Shown here: positions 1 through 8,195 of the stretch, one piece after another
Layout of the letters: each line of letters begins with the position of its first letter
Position numbering within the stretch: position 1 is the stretch's first letter
Assembly (NCBI GenBank): GCA_015152475.1
Contig: SUTW01000002.1
Location: 1 to 64,000 of the forward strand
Direction of reading: 5' to 3'
Length of the DNA stretch: 64,000 nucleotides
From: Cyanobacteria bacterium SIG30
GTDB taxonomy: Bacteria; Cyanobacteriota; Vampirovibrionia; Gastranaerophilales; Gastranaerophilaceae
Notes under the pieces: generated by a model
The model's input: the letters and a program-made list of their open reading frames with translations, nothing else
What the model was told of the DNA's origin: nothing
Database searches by the model: none
Program-made: the position numbers and the translations under genes

Positions 1-1
1 A

Positions 2-376
2 GATAATTCTTATGTAAGATTTTATTTATCAGACGGCACTCTTGTTGGTGTTGGGGCTATAAATTTTAATAACTTGGTTCGTGCTTTTATAATAGTTGAT
101 GTAAATGGGGACAAAAAACCAAATAAAGTTGGTGTCGATGTATTCTTGCTTTATTATCAAATAAAAAGACGTGGGCAATCTATTGGTAAAATTCTTCCTG
201 GCTGCGGTTTTGATGATAATTATCAATGCGATCTTCAAAAATCGATAGAAGCCAGTTGTAATACAAATGGTTTTGGTGATCATTGTTCGCATGTCATTAT
301 GGCAAATGGCTGGAAACTTCCAACTAAGGAAGATTATGTCAGAATGGGTGGCGATGCAACTAAATATCCTTGGTAA
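2..376 (+). CDS. prepilin-like protein, C-terminal part (cut by window edge)
   Basis: The frame is open from base 2 and ends at TAA 374-376; the start lies outside the window. The visible part reads as the C-terminal half of the prepilin-like family found at 525 and 10123. It carries FYLSDGT, then VDVNGDKKPNKVGVD (a D-x-N-G-x-K-x-P-N-x-x-G-x-D motif that looks like a metal or calcium loop), then a Cys-containing stretch with HVIMANGWKLP, and it ends in YPW like its paralogues. The N-terminal pilin helix is not visible, so the assignment rests on similarity to the two complete copies. Expected to be an extracellular pilus or pseudopilus subunit. A hairpin terminator follows. Confidence 0.8.
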   Translation, partial: DNSYVRFYLSDGTLVGVGAINFNNLVRAFIIVDVNGDKKPNKVGVDVFLLYYQIKRRGQSIGKILPGCGFDDNYQCDLQKSIEASCNTNGFGDHCSHVIMANGWKLPTKEDYVRMGGDATKYPW

Positions 377-400
377 ATAATTAAAAAGAATTTAAAAATA

Positions 401-433
401 AAAAAGCCTCAAATTAATTGGGGCTTTTATTTT
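401..433 (+). terminator. rho-independent terminator
   Basis: An 11-bp stem with one T-G wobble (AAAAGCCTCAA / TTGGGGCTTTT), a 4-base loop and a T-rich tail lie directly after the partial prepilin-like gene. Confidence 0.8.
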
Positions 434-445
434 GACTTTATCTTC

Positions 446-473
446 TTGAAACATTTATAAAATTTGTTATAAT
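446..473 (+). promoter_or_regulatory. pilin-type promoter
   Basis: TTGAAA at 446-451, a 16-base spacer ending in TGT, and TATAAT at 468-473 form an extended -10 promoter. Nearly the same sequence (CTTGAAAC, A-rich spacer, TGTTATAAT) precedes the three other prepilin-like genes at 9109, 10046 and 10972. Confidence 0.8.
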
Positions 474-524
474 TAAGTAAACGGGATATTTTTGAATAAG
501 GAAAACGAAAGGATTTTTTAAATT

Positions 525-1307
525 ATGAATAAAATTCAACCAAATTACGGTGAAGGGGTGACTAACCGATTAGCTTTTACTCTTGCAGAAGTACTTATCA
601 CACTCGCAATTATCGGCGTTGTTGCAGCACTTACGATTCCATCAGTTGTAACTAATTATAAAAATCAAGAAACGGCTACAAGATTAAAAAAAGTTGTAAG
701 TACATTGCAAAATACAACAAATCTTGCAATTTCAGAATATGGTCCAATTTTATCTTGGGAAGTAGGTAATGAAACTTTTGAAAATTCTAGTAATTTTGCA
801 AAAACATACTTAATTCCATATCTTAAAATTGCAAAAGAATGTAATAACACAAGAACTAGTGGTTGTATTTATGAAGGTGAAAAATATACCCAATTAAATA
901 GGACTGGTACGACAGCTGTCCCATATGCCGCTACAACATTTTATTTGGCTGACGGGACAATGATTATGCTTTGGACTCGCAATTTTGAATTGGATGGTAA
1001 AAGTTATAAGCTTGCAGAAGTATATGTTGATATAAATGGACATAAAAAACCAAATGTTCAAGGGCAAGATATTTTTGCTTTTAGATACAATCTTGTTCAG
1101 GCAGGAAAACCTTTCGGAAAAATCGAACCAAATAAATCCCCTATTAGTGATGTTGACAATATTACATCTGCTTATGGTTGTAATAAAAATGGCACAGGTT
1201 CATACTGTTCAGCTGTTATTGCTAAAAATGGCTGGAATATACCAACAGTTGATGAATATGTCCAAATGGCAGGAAGCGAAGATTATAGAGCTTTATACCC
1301 TTGGTAA
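525..1307 (+). CDS. prepilin-type N-terminal domain protein
   Basis: This 260-residue protein has a short basic leader, then A|FTLAEVLITLAIIGVVAA around residue 18, the class III signal cut and N-methylated by prepilin peptidase. Glu at position 5 of the mature helix is present; the residue before the cut is Ala instead of the usual Gly. The helix is followed by a globular domain with FYLADGT, VDINGHKKPNVQGQD and a Cys-bearing tail ending in YPW. It should be exported and assembled into a type IV pilus or type II-like pseudopilus. The leader has GGTGAAGGGGTG where the paralogues at 9.2-11 kb have an unbroken G10 tract, so this copy should not switch phase. RBS GAAAGGA precedes ATG 525. Confidence 0.9.
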   Translation: MNKIQPNYGEGVTNRLAFTLAEVLITLAIIGVVAALTIPSVVTNYKNQETATRLKKVVSTLQNTTNLAISEYGPILSWEVGNETFENSSNFAKTYLIPYLKIAKECNNTRTSGCIYEGEKYTQLNRTGTTAVPYAATTFYLADGTMIMLWTRNFELDGKSYKLAEVYVDINGHKKPNVQGQDIFAFRYNLVQAGKPFGKIEPNKSPISDVDNITSAYGCNKNGTGSYCSAVIAKNGWNIPTVDEYVQMAGSEDYRALYPW

Positions 1308-1325
1308 AAATATAATTTTAAAACA

Positions 1326-1353
1326 AAAGACCCTAAATTTTAGGGTCTTTTTT
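1326..1353 (+). terminator. rho-independent terminator
   Basis: The stem AAAGACCCTAAA / TTTAGGGTCTTT is followed by a T run just after the prepilin-like gene. Confidence 0.85.
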
Positions 1354-1428
1354 CAATCTTAAGAACGATTAACAAACTATCAAAACAGGTATACTATATA
1401 TGTAGTGAACAAACTTGAGAGGTAGTAT

Positions 1429-1683
1429 ATGGGCTTATACAATTATTCAAACGTAGATCCCGATATTGACTCATTTTTACCACAGACAAAAGGCGAGATT
1501 TCGGAATCTATTGTACAAAATTGGACACAACAAGCATTTGAATGTTATACAATTAAATGTGATTGCACTAAATGTTCAATTATTCAAGAACATTATTCCT
1601 TTGTGTGTCAAATGCCAAAAATAGTAAGATCTTTAATCAAGACTCACGGACTTCCGAAACCTACTGATTTTTTGTCTTGTTAA
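1429..1683 (+). CDS. small cysteine-rich protein, unknown function
   Basis: 84 residues, preceded by GAGAGG eight bases before ATG; a -10-like TATACT lies at 1390-1395. The protein has a Cys cluster in the middle (CYTIKCDCTKCSI) and another Cys in the VCQMPKIV stretch, so it may bind zinc or an iron-sulfur cluster; this is inference. No signal peptide or membrane helix is visible, so it is probably cytoplasmic. The final 23 bases overlap the 3' end of the convergent minus-strand gene at 1661-2110. I do not recognise the family. Confidence 0.7.
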   Translation: MGLYNYSNVDPDIDSFLPQTKGEISESIVQNWTQQAFECYTIKCDCTKCSIIQEHYSFVCQMPKIVRSLIKTHGLPKPTDFLSC

Positions 1684-2110
1684 AAAATATCTTTAAAGCT
1701 TCGTTCTCGCTTTGAGTTGTTTTAAGATTGTCTTCTATTTTTTGAGGGTTTTCAACTGTGGTTTCTGGGATACCATAAAATTTTCTGACGCCCAAAAGAA
1801 TAAAGAATATCATAACGGAACAAATCGCAACTGCCGCCATTACTTTTAAAAACATAAAGACAGCAACGGTGAATTCGCTTTGTTGATGAGGTTTTGTCTC
1901 TTGAAAATCGTTCTCATATGGTGACTTTGCTGTTTTTTCATCAATTGTTCTTGTCATTGGAGTTGTGTTGATACTTTCATTATAATTAGCATCAGTTTGC
2001 ACTTCTTGCACTTGATTTAGGCTAGATGTTTCTATTTGTGCAAATGTTTGAACTTGACAAAACATTGTTAAAATTAAAAATATAAATAGAAATTTCTTAA
2101 TTTTCAGCAA
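1661..2110 (-). CDS. secreted or inner-membrane protein, unknown
   Basis: 149 residues from a TTG start at 2110, which overlaps the end of the RNase E/G gene by 14 bases. GAAAGG lies nine bases upstream of the TTG, and no later start would keep the N-terminal signal, so TTG is preferred. Residues 1-24 form a signal peptide (KKFLFIFLILTMFCQVQTFAQ). A polar linker of about 60 residues follows, then one strong membrane helix around residues 83-108 (VAVFMFLKVMAAVAICSVMIF), then a polar tail. It was probably translated together with RNase E/G. I do not recognise the family. Confidence 0.7.
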   Translation of the reverse strand: MLKIKKFLFIFLILTMFCQVQTFAQIETSSLNQVQEVQTDANYNESINTTPMTRTIDEKTAKSPYENDFQETKPHQQSEFTVAVFMFLKVMAAVAICSVMIFFILLGVRKFYGIPETTVENPQKIEDNLKTTQSENEALKIFFNKTKNQ

Positions 2111-3791
2111 CTTTTTCTACCTTTCTTTTCCCTCTTCTAACAGGTTTTTTAACCGGTTTTTCTTCTTTTGTTTCCACGCTTTTAATTTCTTCTTTTGGCG
2201 TATCATTTTTTATTTCTTTTTTTGTTTTTGTTTTACGTGTTTTGGTTTTTTCTTCAGTTTTTATTTCTGTTTTTTCTGAAGGTTTTTTATCTTCATTAAT
2301 GATTTCAGGTTTTATTTCATCAACTTTTGTGGATTTTCTTTTTCCTCTTCTTGTTGGTTTTTTAACCGGTTTTTCTTCTATTTGAGGAGTTACTTCAACT
2401 TTAACTTCCTCTTTTATTTCAGCAGGTTGTTCTTGAGGTTTGTTATTTTCTTCTTTTTGGAAGTTTTGATTTTTATTTTTATTTTTATTTTTGAATTTTT
2501 TATTTTGGTTGGTAAATTGTGGGGCAAAAGGACCTTTGATTTTGTTCATTTTTGCCTTTAAATCACCTTGTGCGTTTGAGTTTGCAAATTTTAAATCTTC
2601 AATTTTAAAGCCTTGCCCTTCGCATTCGTCACATTTTTTGGTGAATACTTCATTTAAGCTTTGACCTTGTCTGTGACGAGTTAATTCGACAAGCCCTAAA
2701 TCTGAAAGCTGACCGATTTGAGGCTTTGCTTTGTCTTTTTCAAGTGCAAGTTCAAAGTGTTCTAAAACAGCTAATTTGTCAGCTCTGCTTACCATATCAA
2801 TAAAGTCCACTATAACGATACCGCCAATATTTCTTAATTTTAACTGGCGAGCAATTTCGTCTGCTGCTTGTAGGTTTGTTTTTAAAATTGTCTCAGCTTG
2901 GTTTGAAGAAGAAACGAATTTTCCGCTGTTTACGTCAACAACGGTTAAAGCTTCTGTTTGCTCAATAAATAAATATCCGCCAAGTGGTAAATTAACTTTC
3001 TTTTGAAGCGCGTTAAGTATTTCTTTATTTACTTTTGTTGTAACCAAAATTGATTCGTTTTCTTTATGTAAATTTACTCTTATTTTGTCAGATAAGTTCC
3101 AATGTTGCAAAAGTTGTTGACATCTATGAAATGCGTAAGTGCTATCAACTAAGATTTCTTCAACTTCTGTATCGCAGGCTTCTCTTACAACTCTGTATAA
3201 TAAATCTTGGTCCCTATAAAGTAGTGCTGGTGCTTCAATTGTGTCAGCTGAAGCGACAATGCTTTGCCATTTTTCAAGCAACATTTCAATATCTTCTTGA
3301 ATTTCGCCTTCTGTTTGATTTTCTGCTTCTGTTCTTACAATAACACCTACTCCAACGGGTTTCAAAAGATTGACAATTGATTTTAATCTTGCTCTTTCTT
3401 TTGCTGAGGTGATTTTTCTTGAAACATTGACGCCAGTTTCACCTGGAAGCAAAACTAAAAAGCGTCCTGGAAGACTTATTGCAGTTGTAACTCTTGGACC
3501 TTTGTGTCCTGTTGGTTCTTTGATAACTTGAACGATTAATTTTTGGTTTGGCTTAACTTTTTCTTTTAAGATACCTTTTCCAATAATATCATCTGTATGA
3601 ATAAAACCCATTTTTCCAAGACCAACATCAACAAATGCCGCTTCAATTGAAGGTAGTATATTATCTACTCTTGCAAGGTAAACATCTCCTAAAAGTACAT
3701 CGCCTCTATTGATAAAAAACTCACTTGCCTTACCATTCTCTAAAACCGCAGCGATGTTATCTTTTTCCGAAATAACAATCTTTTTTGTCAT
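2097..3791 (-). CDS. rng: ribonuclease E/G
   Basis: This endoribonuclease processes rRNA and degrades mRNA. The 564-residue protein has an S1 RNA-binding domain at about 35-120 and a catalytic DNase I-like part. The Mg-binding Asp residues are D286 (VVDVNSG) and D329 (VIVDFIDM), and the zinc-link CDEC is at 387-390, so the nuclease core looks complete. After residue 400 the tail is Lys/Glu/Pro-rich and holds two related blocks (KKPTRRGKRKSTK and KKPVRRGKRKVEK), the second at the very C-terminus. Basic C-terminal patches of cyanobacterial RNase E bind polynucleotide phosphorylase, so a similar role is possible here. Bases 2471-2492 hold an in-frame hexanucleotide repeat coding for Asn-Lys. RBS AAAGGA precedes ATG 3791. 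It follows the DUF2344 gene by 11 bases. Confidence 0.93.
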   Translation of the reverse strand: MTKKIVISEKDNIAAVLENGKASEFFINRGDVLLGDVYLARVDNILPSIEAAFVDVGLGKMGFIHTDDIIGKGILKEKVKPNQKLIVQVIKEPTGHKGPRVTTAISLPGRFLVLLPGETGVNVSRKITSAKERARLKSIVNLLKPVGVGVIVRTEAENQTEGEIQEDIEMLLEKWQSIVASADTIEAPALLYRDQDLLYRVVREACDTEVEEILVDSTYAFHRCQQLLQHWNLSDKIRVNLHKENESILVTTKVNKEILNALQKKVNLPLGGYLFIEQTEALTVVDVNSGKFVSSSNQAETILKTNLQAADEIARQLKLRNIGGIVIVDFIDMVSRADKLAVLEHFELALEKDKAKPQIGQLSDLGLVELTRHRQGQSLNEVFTKKCDECEGQGFKIEDLKFANSNAQGDLKAKMNKIKGPFAPQFTNQNKKFKNKNKNKNQNFQKEENNKPQEQPAEIKEEVKVEVTPQIEEKPVKKPTRRGKRKSTKVDEIKPEIINEDKKPSEKTEIKTEEKTKTRKTKTKKEIKNDTPKEEIKSVETKEEKPVKKPVRRGKRKVEKVAEN

Positions 3792-3802
3792 AATTTTTTC
3801 CT

Positions 3803-4489
3803 TTATAAAACTTTTAAATCTTTATCGAAAAAATGAGTTCTCTTAATTTTAAAAAGTTTATAATCATCTTTAAAAATTGTTTTTAAAAACTCATCTGCCC
3901 TAAGCGCAGGAACGTCGCCCTGTCCAGCTTTGAGCGTAAATATGATTTTACCATTCCCATCTGTTTTTATATCTTTTACAGATGGTTTAAAATCTACATT
4001 TTTTTCAATACCTTTTTTATTTATCTTTTTGATAAACAAGTTATCGTTAGATAAACATTTTTCTACATTATATATTATTTTTTCAAAATCGTAAACATTT
4101 TTTTTGTTTTCAAAAAGCTCTGCTTCGTATTTGGCCCATTGTATAAGAATATCAAGGGATTCTAATCTTCTATCTGTCGGTGGATATTCATATATTTCCT
4201 TAATTTTCATATTCTTATTTGTATTTTTTTCAAATGTTTCTTTGAAATTGTCACTTATTTTTTTTGTGCAGGCAAAATTTACAAGCTCGCATTCGCTTTC
4301 TATAAAAAGGGGAAGCGCTGGTGAAAAATTTATTTTTGGGCTTGGCGAAAACCCCTCAGAAAGTGCAAGTTCGCATTTTGCTCTTCTAAGAGTCTTTAAA
4401 ATAAGATTTTGAAAATCAAGATGTGAAATAAATTTTAGTTCGTTTAATTTTGTTATTTTTATTCTATATTGATAATTTTCTGCACGCAT
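3803..4489 (-). CDS. DUF2344 (TIGR03936) family protein
   Basis: 228 residues beginning MRAENYQYRIKITKL, with the family signature FISHLDFQNLILKTLRRAK, then SEGFSPSPKINFSPALPL and a Glu-rich acid patch. DUF2344 is usually encoded beside, or fused to, a B12-binding radical SAM protein and sits directly before rng, as here; the radical SAM partner is not in this window. Its biochemical role is not established; a link to RNA modification or processing is inferred only from the conserved neighbourhood. The start overlaps the end of the upstream small ORF by 26 bases, which suggests translational coupling. Confidence 0.85.
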   Translation of the reverse strand: MRAENYQYRIKITKLNELKFISHLDFQNLILKTLRRAKCELALSEGFSPSPKINFSPALPLFIESECELVNFACTKKISDNFKETFEKNTNKNMKIKEIYEYPPTDRRLESLDILIQWAKYEAELFENKKNVYDFEKIIYNVEKCLSNDNLFIKKINKKGIEKNVDFKPSVKDIKTDGNGKIIFTLKAGQGDVPALRADEFLKTIFKDDYKLFKIKRTHFFDKDLKVL

Positions 4490-4703
4490 TTCTTAAAATT
4501 TGCAATTTTCTTTTTCTTTTTTCAAGTAGTAAATCTTTTGTTTCTTCCTCTAAAGTTTCCTCGAAAAGGGAATCATGCAAGGTTATATATTGTCCTAATT
4601 TTATTTTTGCATCACAAAGCCTTGCTTCTCTTTCTTCTCTTATGAGTTCGTCAAGCTTGACTTCTTTCATATAATCGCTTGTTAAAGGGCTAATCATGTC
4701 CAT
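4464..4703 (-). CDS. small hypothetical protein
   Basis: 79 residues, highly charged (EEREARLCDAKIK, LLLEKRKRKLQIL), predicted helical, with no signal peptide. It is the first gene of the minus-strand group with DUF2344 and RNase E/G. No ribosome binding site is visible; TAATAT preceded by TGA ends exactly six bases before ATG 4703, so the transcript is probably leaderless. I do not recognise the family. The coding call rests on the promoter, on the coupling to DUF2344 and on the charged helical composition. Confidence 0.6.
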   Translation of the reverse strand: MDMISPLTSDYMKEVKLDELIREEREARLCDAKIKLGQYITLHDSLFEETLEEETKDLLLEKRKRKLQILRNACRKLSI

Positions 4704-4709
4704 AAAACT

Positions 4710-4738
4710 ATATTATCATTATAGTTTTTTTAAAGCAA
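4710..4738 (-). promoter_or_regulatory. promoter of leaderless transcript
   Basis: On the minus strand TTGCTT (4733-4738), 17 bases, then TAATAT (4710-4715) with upstream TG. Six bases separate the hexamer from ATG 4703. Confidence 0.65.
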
Positions 4739-4997
4739 TCTTTTGTAAAGATAACATTACTTGAGTATATATACTTTTATTATCATATTGTTTTTTTATT
4801 GCCAATGTATTTTATTTGCTCATTTCTTACATGCTGGAAAACAACATATAGCTTGATTTTTACATGAATTGTTAACAAATGTTAAGTACATGTTAATCAA
4901 ACATGGCAATTATTTTGTTAAATAATACTTATATACAATATACATACTTCTTATTACATTACATTACGTCACACTCTATTACTGAAAGGAAAAACTT

Positions 4998-6092
4998 ATG
5001 AGCAACACTGTTAACAACCAAACATCATCACTAAACGATTTGTATTTATTAAAAGCAAAAATAGATCAACAAATCAATTTAAATGCACAAAATGTTCAAT
5101 CAACTACAAACAACACAAACATTAACATTGAAAACGTAAACATTTTTGCAACACCTGAACAAACAGACTCAACTTCAAACAATAACAATTCAATCAACAC
5201 TACAACAACTCCTCAAACATTAACAGACAATTATGATAAATATATGGCAGCTTACGAACAAATGCAAGAAAGCATCCAAAATCAAAACCAAAACAATGAA
5301 ATTACTGATAATCTTGACAATATAGGAACAGCTAATCCAAAAGATACAAAAAACTTATTACAACAATTAAGTGACCTTATTCAACAATTAATTTCAGCTT
5401 TGACAGGTAAACCGGTTGAAGAAGTACCTGGAACACCTGAAACAGACGAAACACCTGAAGTTGGTGTACCTGTGATTGGTCAACCAGTAGTAGATAATAA
5501 AGAAAACATCCAAAATTCAGAAGAATACCAAGAAAAATATGGCGTTTCAGAAGATTTTGATGCAAAATCTATAGCTAAATCATTACATAACGCAATTTCT
5601 GGCTGGGGAACAGATGAAGAAGTTGTTGAAAAGTACCTAGATTTAAAAGGTGAAAAAGCTTTAAATGATGCAGAACTTAAAGAGGTAATGGATATTTACG
5701 AAGAACTATACGACGAATCATTAGAAGATGCAGTTAAGGGTGATTTCTCAGGTAACGAAAAAGATAAATATGTTGGCAGAATCAAAAATGCAGAAGAAAA
5801 TAAAGAAGCTCAATATGCACTTAAAGATGAAGCTGGCAAAAAAGAAATGCTAAAAGAAATCGCAGAAGAATTTTACTCAGCAACAACTGATAAATTAGGT
5901 ACAGACGAAGAAACAGTTTATAAAATAATGCAACTTGAGCCTGAAATGTTAAAAGATTTGATTGAACACTATAATAACAGCGGTTACTCAGACAAACATG
6001 ATTTCTTAGAAACAATTAAAAAAGAATTTTCAGGCGATGCAAAAAAAGAACTTATAGAACTATACAATAAAGCAATGGAAGAACAAGAATAG
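4998..6092 (+). CDS. annexin-like protein with Asn/Gln-rich N-terminal region
   Basis: 364 residues. Residues 1-135 are Asn/Gln/Thr-rich low complexity and 136-170 are Pro/Glu-rich. Two annexin-type repeats follow at about 191-266 and 286-361. Each has the loop GT-D-E-E (SGWGTDEE at 201-208; LGTDEE at 300-305) and, about 40 residues later, the family's closing pattern (LEDAVKGDFSG; FLETIKKEFSG). The acid there (D244, E338) would complete a type II calcium site. Annexins bind acidic phospholipids through calcium; four repeats are normal in eukaryotes, whereas this has two. There is no signal peptide or membrane helix. RBS GAAAGGA precedes ATG 4998. The 294-base upstream gap holds repeated TGTTAA elements near 4868-4925 but no other gene. 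Confidence 0.8.
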   Translation: MSNTVNNQTSSLNDLYLLKAKIDQQINLNAQNVQSTTNNTNINIENVNIFATPEQTDSTSNNNNSINTTTTPQTLTDNYDKYMAAYEQMQESIQNQNQNNEITDNLDNIGTANPKDTKNLLQQLSDLIQQLISALTGKPVEEVPGTPETDETPEVGVPVIGQPVVDNKENIQNSEEYQEKYGVSEDFDAKSIAKSLHNAISGWGTDEEVVEKYLDLKGEKALNDAELKEVMDIYEELYDESLEDAVKGDFSGNEKDKYVGRIKNAEENKEAQYALKDEAGKKEMLKEIAEEFYSATTDKLGTDEETVYKIMQLEPEMLKDLIEHYNNSGYSDKHDFLETIKKEFSGDAKKELIELYNKAMEEQE

Positions 6093-6111
6093 TAAACTAA
6101 ACAATAAAAAT

Positions 6112-6142
6112 AAAACCACCTTTAATAAGGTGGTTTTATTTT
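6112..6142. terminator. bidirectional terminator
   Basis: A perfect 11-bp stem AAAACCACCTT / AAGGTGGTTTT with loop TAAT and T-rich flanks on both strands, between the convergent annexin-like and FAD-protein genes. Confidence 0.9.
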
Positions 6143-6155
6143 TTTGCATGTGTTT

Positions 6156-7529
6156 TTATTTTGAAGTTATATATCTTGCACAATGCACGCCCGATGCTGA
6201 TGCTTGCAATAAGCCACGTGTAACACCTGCACCATCACCTATTGTAAATAAGTTTTTGACATCTTTTGTTTCAAAATTGTTATCAAGTTGTACGCGTGCT
6301 GAATAGAATTTAACTTCAATACCATAAAGAAGAGTATATCTAGACGCAACACCTGGTGCAATTTTATCAAGTGCGTATAGCATCTCAACAATACTTGTCA
6401 ATTGTCTGTATGGTAAAACAAGACTTAAATCCCCCGGAGTTGCACTTTGAAGTGAAGGTGTGATTATGCTTGATTTGATTCTTTCTTCTGTTGAGCGTTT
6501 TCCTTCAAGCAAATCGCCTAATCTTTGAACCAAAATGCCTCCACCCAACATATTTGCTAAGCTTGCAATATGTTGACCATATGCAATTGGTTCTTTAAAA
6601 GGTTCTGTGAATTTCTTGCTTACTAAAAGTGCAAAGTTTGTATTTGGGGTTTTCTTATCCGCATAACTATGACCATTTACTGTCATAATTCCGTTATAAT
6701 TTTCAGAAACAACTTCGCCATTTGGATTCATACAAAAAGTTCTAACTTCATCACCAAAAGTTGGTGCATGGTATATAAGTTTTGATTCATACAATTTTGA
6801 TGTTATAGGTTCCATAACTGGTGCTGGAAGCTCAACCCTTACCCCAACGTCAACAGCGTTATTTATCATTTTGATTTTGTGTTTTGAAAATTCGTGCGCC
6901 ATCCAGTCAGCACCTTCACGACCAGGAGCAACGACTACATAATCTGCAAAAAATAATTCACCATCATTTGTTTCAAAACCTTTTACTGTTTTGTTTTCAA
7001 CGATTAGATTTTTAACTGTTTTATTATTTATAATTTCAATTTTATCTGATAAATAATCTTGCATATGTTTTAAAACATGCAACGAATATTCCGTTCCTAA
7101 ATGACGTACTGGTGAATAAACTAGTTTTAATTCAGCAAGAGTTGCTTTGTGTGCAATGTCTGCATAAGTTTCTTTATCTAAGCCAAAAACTTCATTTGTT
7201 GCACCATGTTCCAAATAGATATCATCACAATATTTAATCAGTTTTTGCACGTCTTCATATGGCATATAATCTGTTAAATGTCCACCTACTTCAGGTGTTA
7301 AAGTAAGTTTGCCATCAGAAAAAGCACCTGCGCCACCCCAGCCACAAAGAAGACCGCATGTTCCGCAATTTGTGCATTTTTTTGAGCCATTTCTTAAATA
7401 ACATTGTCTTTTTTCAATCTTGTCACCTTTTTCGACAAGAACAATTTTCCAATCAGGTTTTTGCTTTACGAGTTCTAGAGCCGTAAAAATACCTGCAGGG
7501 CCTGCCCCAATTATCGCTACATTGTACAT
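6156..7529 (-). CDS. FAD-dependent oxidoreductase (COG2509 type)
   Basis: 457 residues. The N-terminal Rossmann motif VAIIGAGPAG (GxGxxG) binds FAD. A Cys-rich segment, CTNCGTCGLLCGWGGAGAFSDGKL (shown here as the start of a longer motif at about residues 51-75), is characteristic of the uncharacterised COG2509 dehydrogenases. The C-terminal part has a second FAD contact (FTIGDGAGVTRG) near residue 430. The physiological substrate is unknown. The protein is full length for the family. RBS AAAGGA lies ahead of ATG 7529. It is divergent from clpP, with a 66-base shared promoter gap. Confidence 0.85.
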   Translation of the reverse strand: MYNVAIIGAGPAGIFTALELVKQKPDWKIVLVEKGDKIEKRQCYLRNGSKKCTNCGTCGLLCGWGGAGAFSDGKLTLTPEVGGHLTDYMPYEDVQKLIKYCDDIYLEHGATNEVFGLDKETYADIAHKATLAELKLVYSPVRHLGTEYSLHVLKHMQDYLSDKIEIINNKTVKNLIVENKTVKGFETNDGELFFADYVVVAPGREGADWMAHEFSKHKIKMINNAVDVGVRVELPAPVMEPITSKLYESKLIYHAPTFGDEVRTFCMNPNGEVVSENYNGIMTVNGHSYADKKTPNTNFALLVSKKFTEPFKEPIAYGQHIASLANMLGGGILVQRLGDLLEGKRSTEERIKSSIITPSLQSATPGDLSLVLPYRQLTSIVEMLYALDKIAPGVASRYTLLYGIEVKFYSARVQLDNNFETKDVKNLFTIGDGAGVTRGLLQASASGVHCARYITSK

Positions 7530-7540
7530 AACATTATTCC

Positions 7541-7570
7541 TTTACTTAAATCCATTTTGTATTGTATAAT
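7541..7570 (+). promoter_or_regulatory. clpP promoter
   Basis: TTTACT (7541-7546), 18 bases, TATAAT (7565-7570), followed 25 bases later by the clpP start with an AAGGG ribosome binding site. Confidence 0.6.
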
Positions 7571-7595
7571 AAAAATAAATAAAGGGAAATAAATT

Positions 7596-8195
7596 ATGAA
7601 TGAATACAAAATTTTAAGTTATGTGCCAACAGTAATTGAAAGTTCATCACGTGGCGAAAAGTCTTTTGATATTTTTTCAAGACTTCTTCGTGAAAGAATT
7701 ATATTTTTAGGCTCTGCAATTGATGATGATGTTGCAAATTCCATTGTTGCACAACTTTTATTATTGGATAGTGAAAATAATGAAAAAGATATTATGCTTT
7801 ATATAAATTCACCAGGTGGTGTTATAACTGCTGGTATGGCGATTTATGACACAATGAAACTTATTAAATCACCAGTATCAACAATTTGTTTAGGTGATGC
7901 TGCTTCTATGGGCGCATTTCTATTATCTGGTGGTACAAAAGGCAAAAGAATGGCTTTGCCTAATGCAAGAATTATGATTCATCAGCCGTTAGGTGGCGCT
8001 GAAGGACAAGCAACTGATATTGAAATTGAAGCAAAAGAAATTTTAAGAATGAAACAACAGTTAAATGAGCTTTTAGCACTTCATACTGGGCAAAAAATTG
8101 AAACAATTAAAAAAGATACAGAACGTGATAATTTCATGACTGCTGAGCAAGCTCTTGCTTATGGTTTGATAGACAAAATTATTACAAAAGTGTAA
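7596..8195 (+). CDS. clpP: ATP-dependent Clp protease proteolytic subunit
   Basis: ClpP forms the tetradecameric serine-protease chamber that degrades proteins fed by Clp ATPases. The 199-residue protein has the full catalytic triad: Ser104 (GDAASMGAF), His129 (MIHQP) and Asp178 (ERDNF), with the NSPGG oxyanion-loop motif at about 71-75. Length and motifs are normal. RBS AAGGG precedes ATG 7596. Its stop overlaps the next start by one base (TAATG), so the two genes form an operon. No Clp ATPase gene lies nearby. Confidence 0.97.
   Translation: MNEYKILSYVPTVIESSSRGEKSFDIFSRLLRERIIFLGSAIDDDVANSIVAQLLLLDSENNEKDIMLYINSPGGVITAGMAIYDTMKLIKSPVSTICLGDAASMGAFLLSGGTKGKRMALPNARIMIHQPLGGAEGQATDIEIEAKEILRMKQQLNELLALHTGQKIETIKKDTERDNFMTAEQALAYGLIDKIITKV

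Noticed and set aside
2471-2492. Short AT hexamer repeat as a CRISPR or minisatellite
   Set aside because: It is an in-frame Asn-Lys codon repeat in the RNase E/G tail with no spacers.
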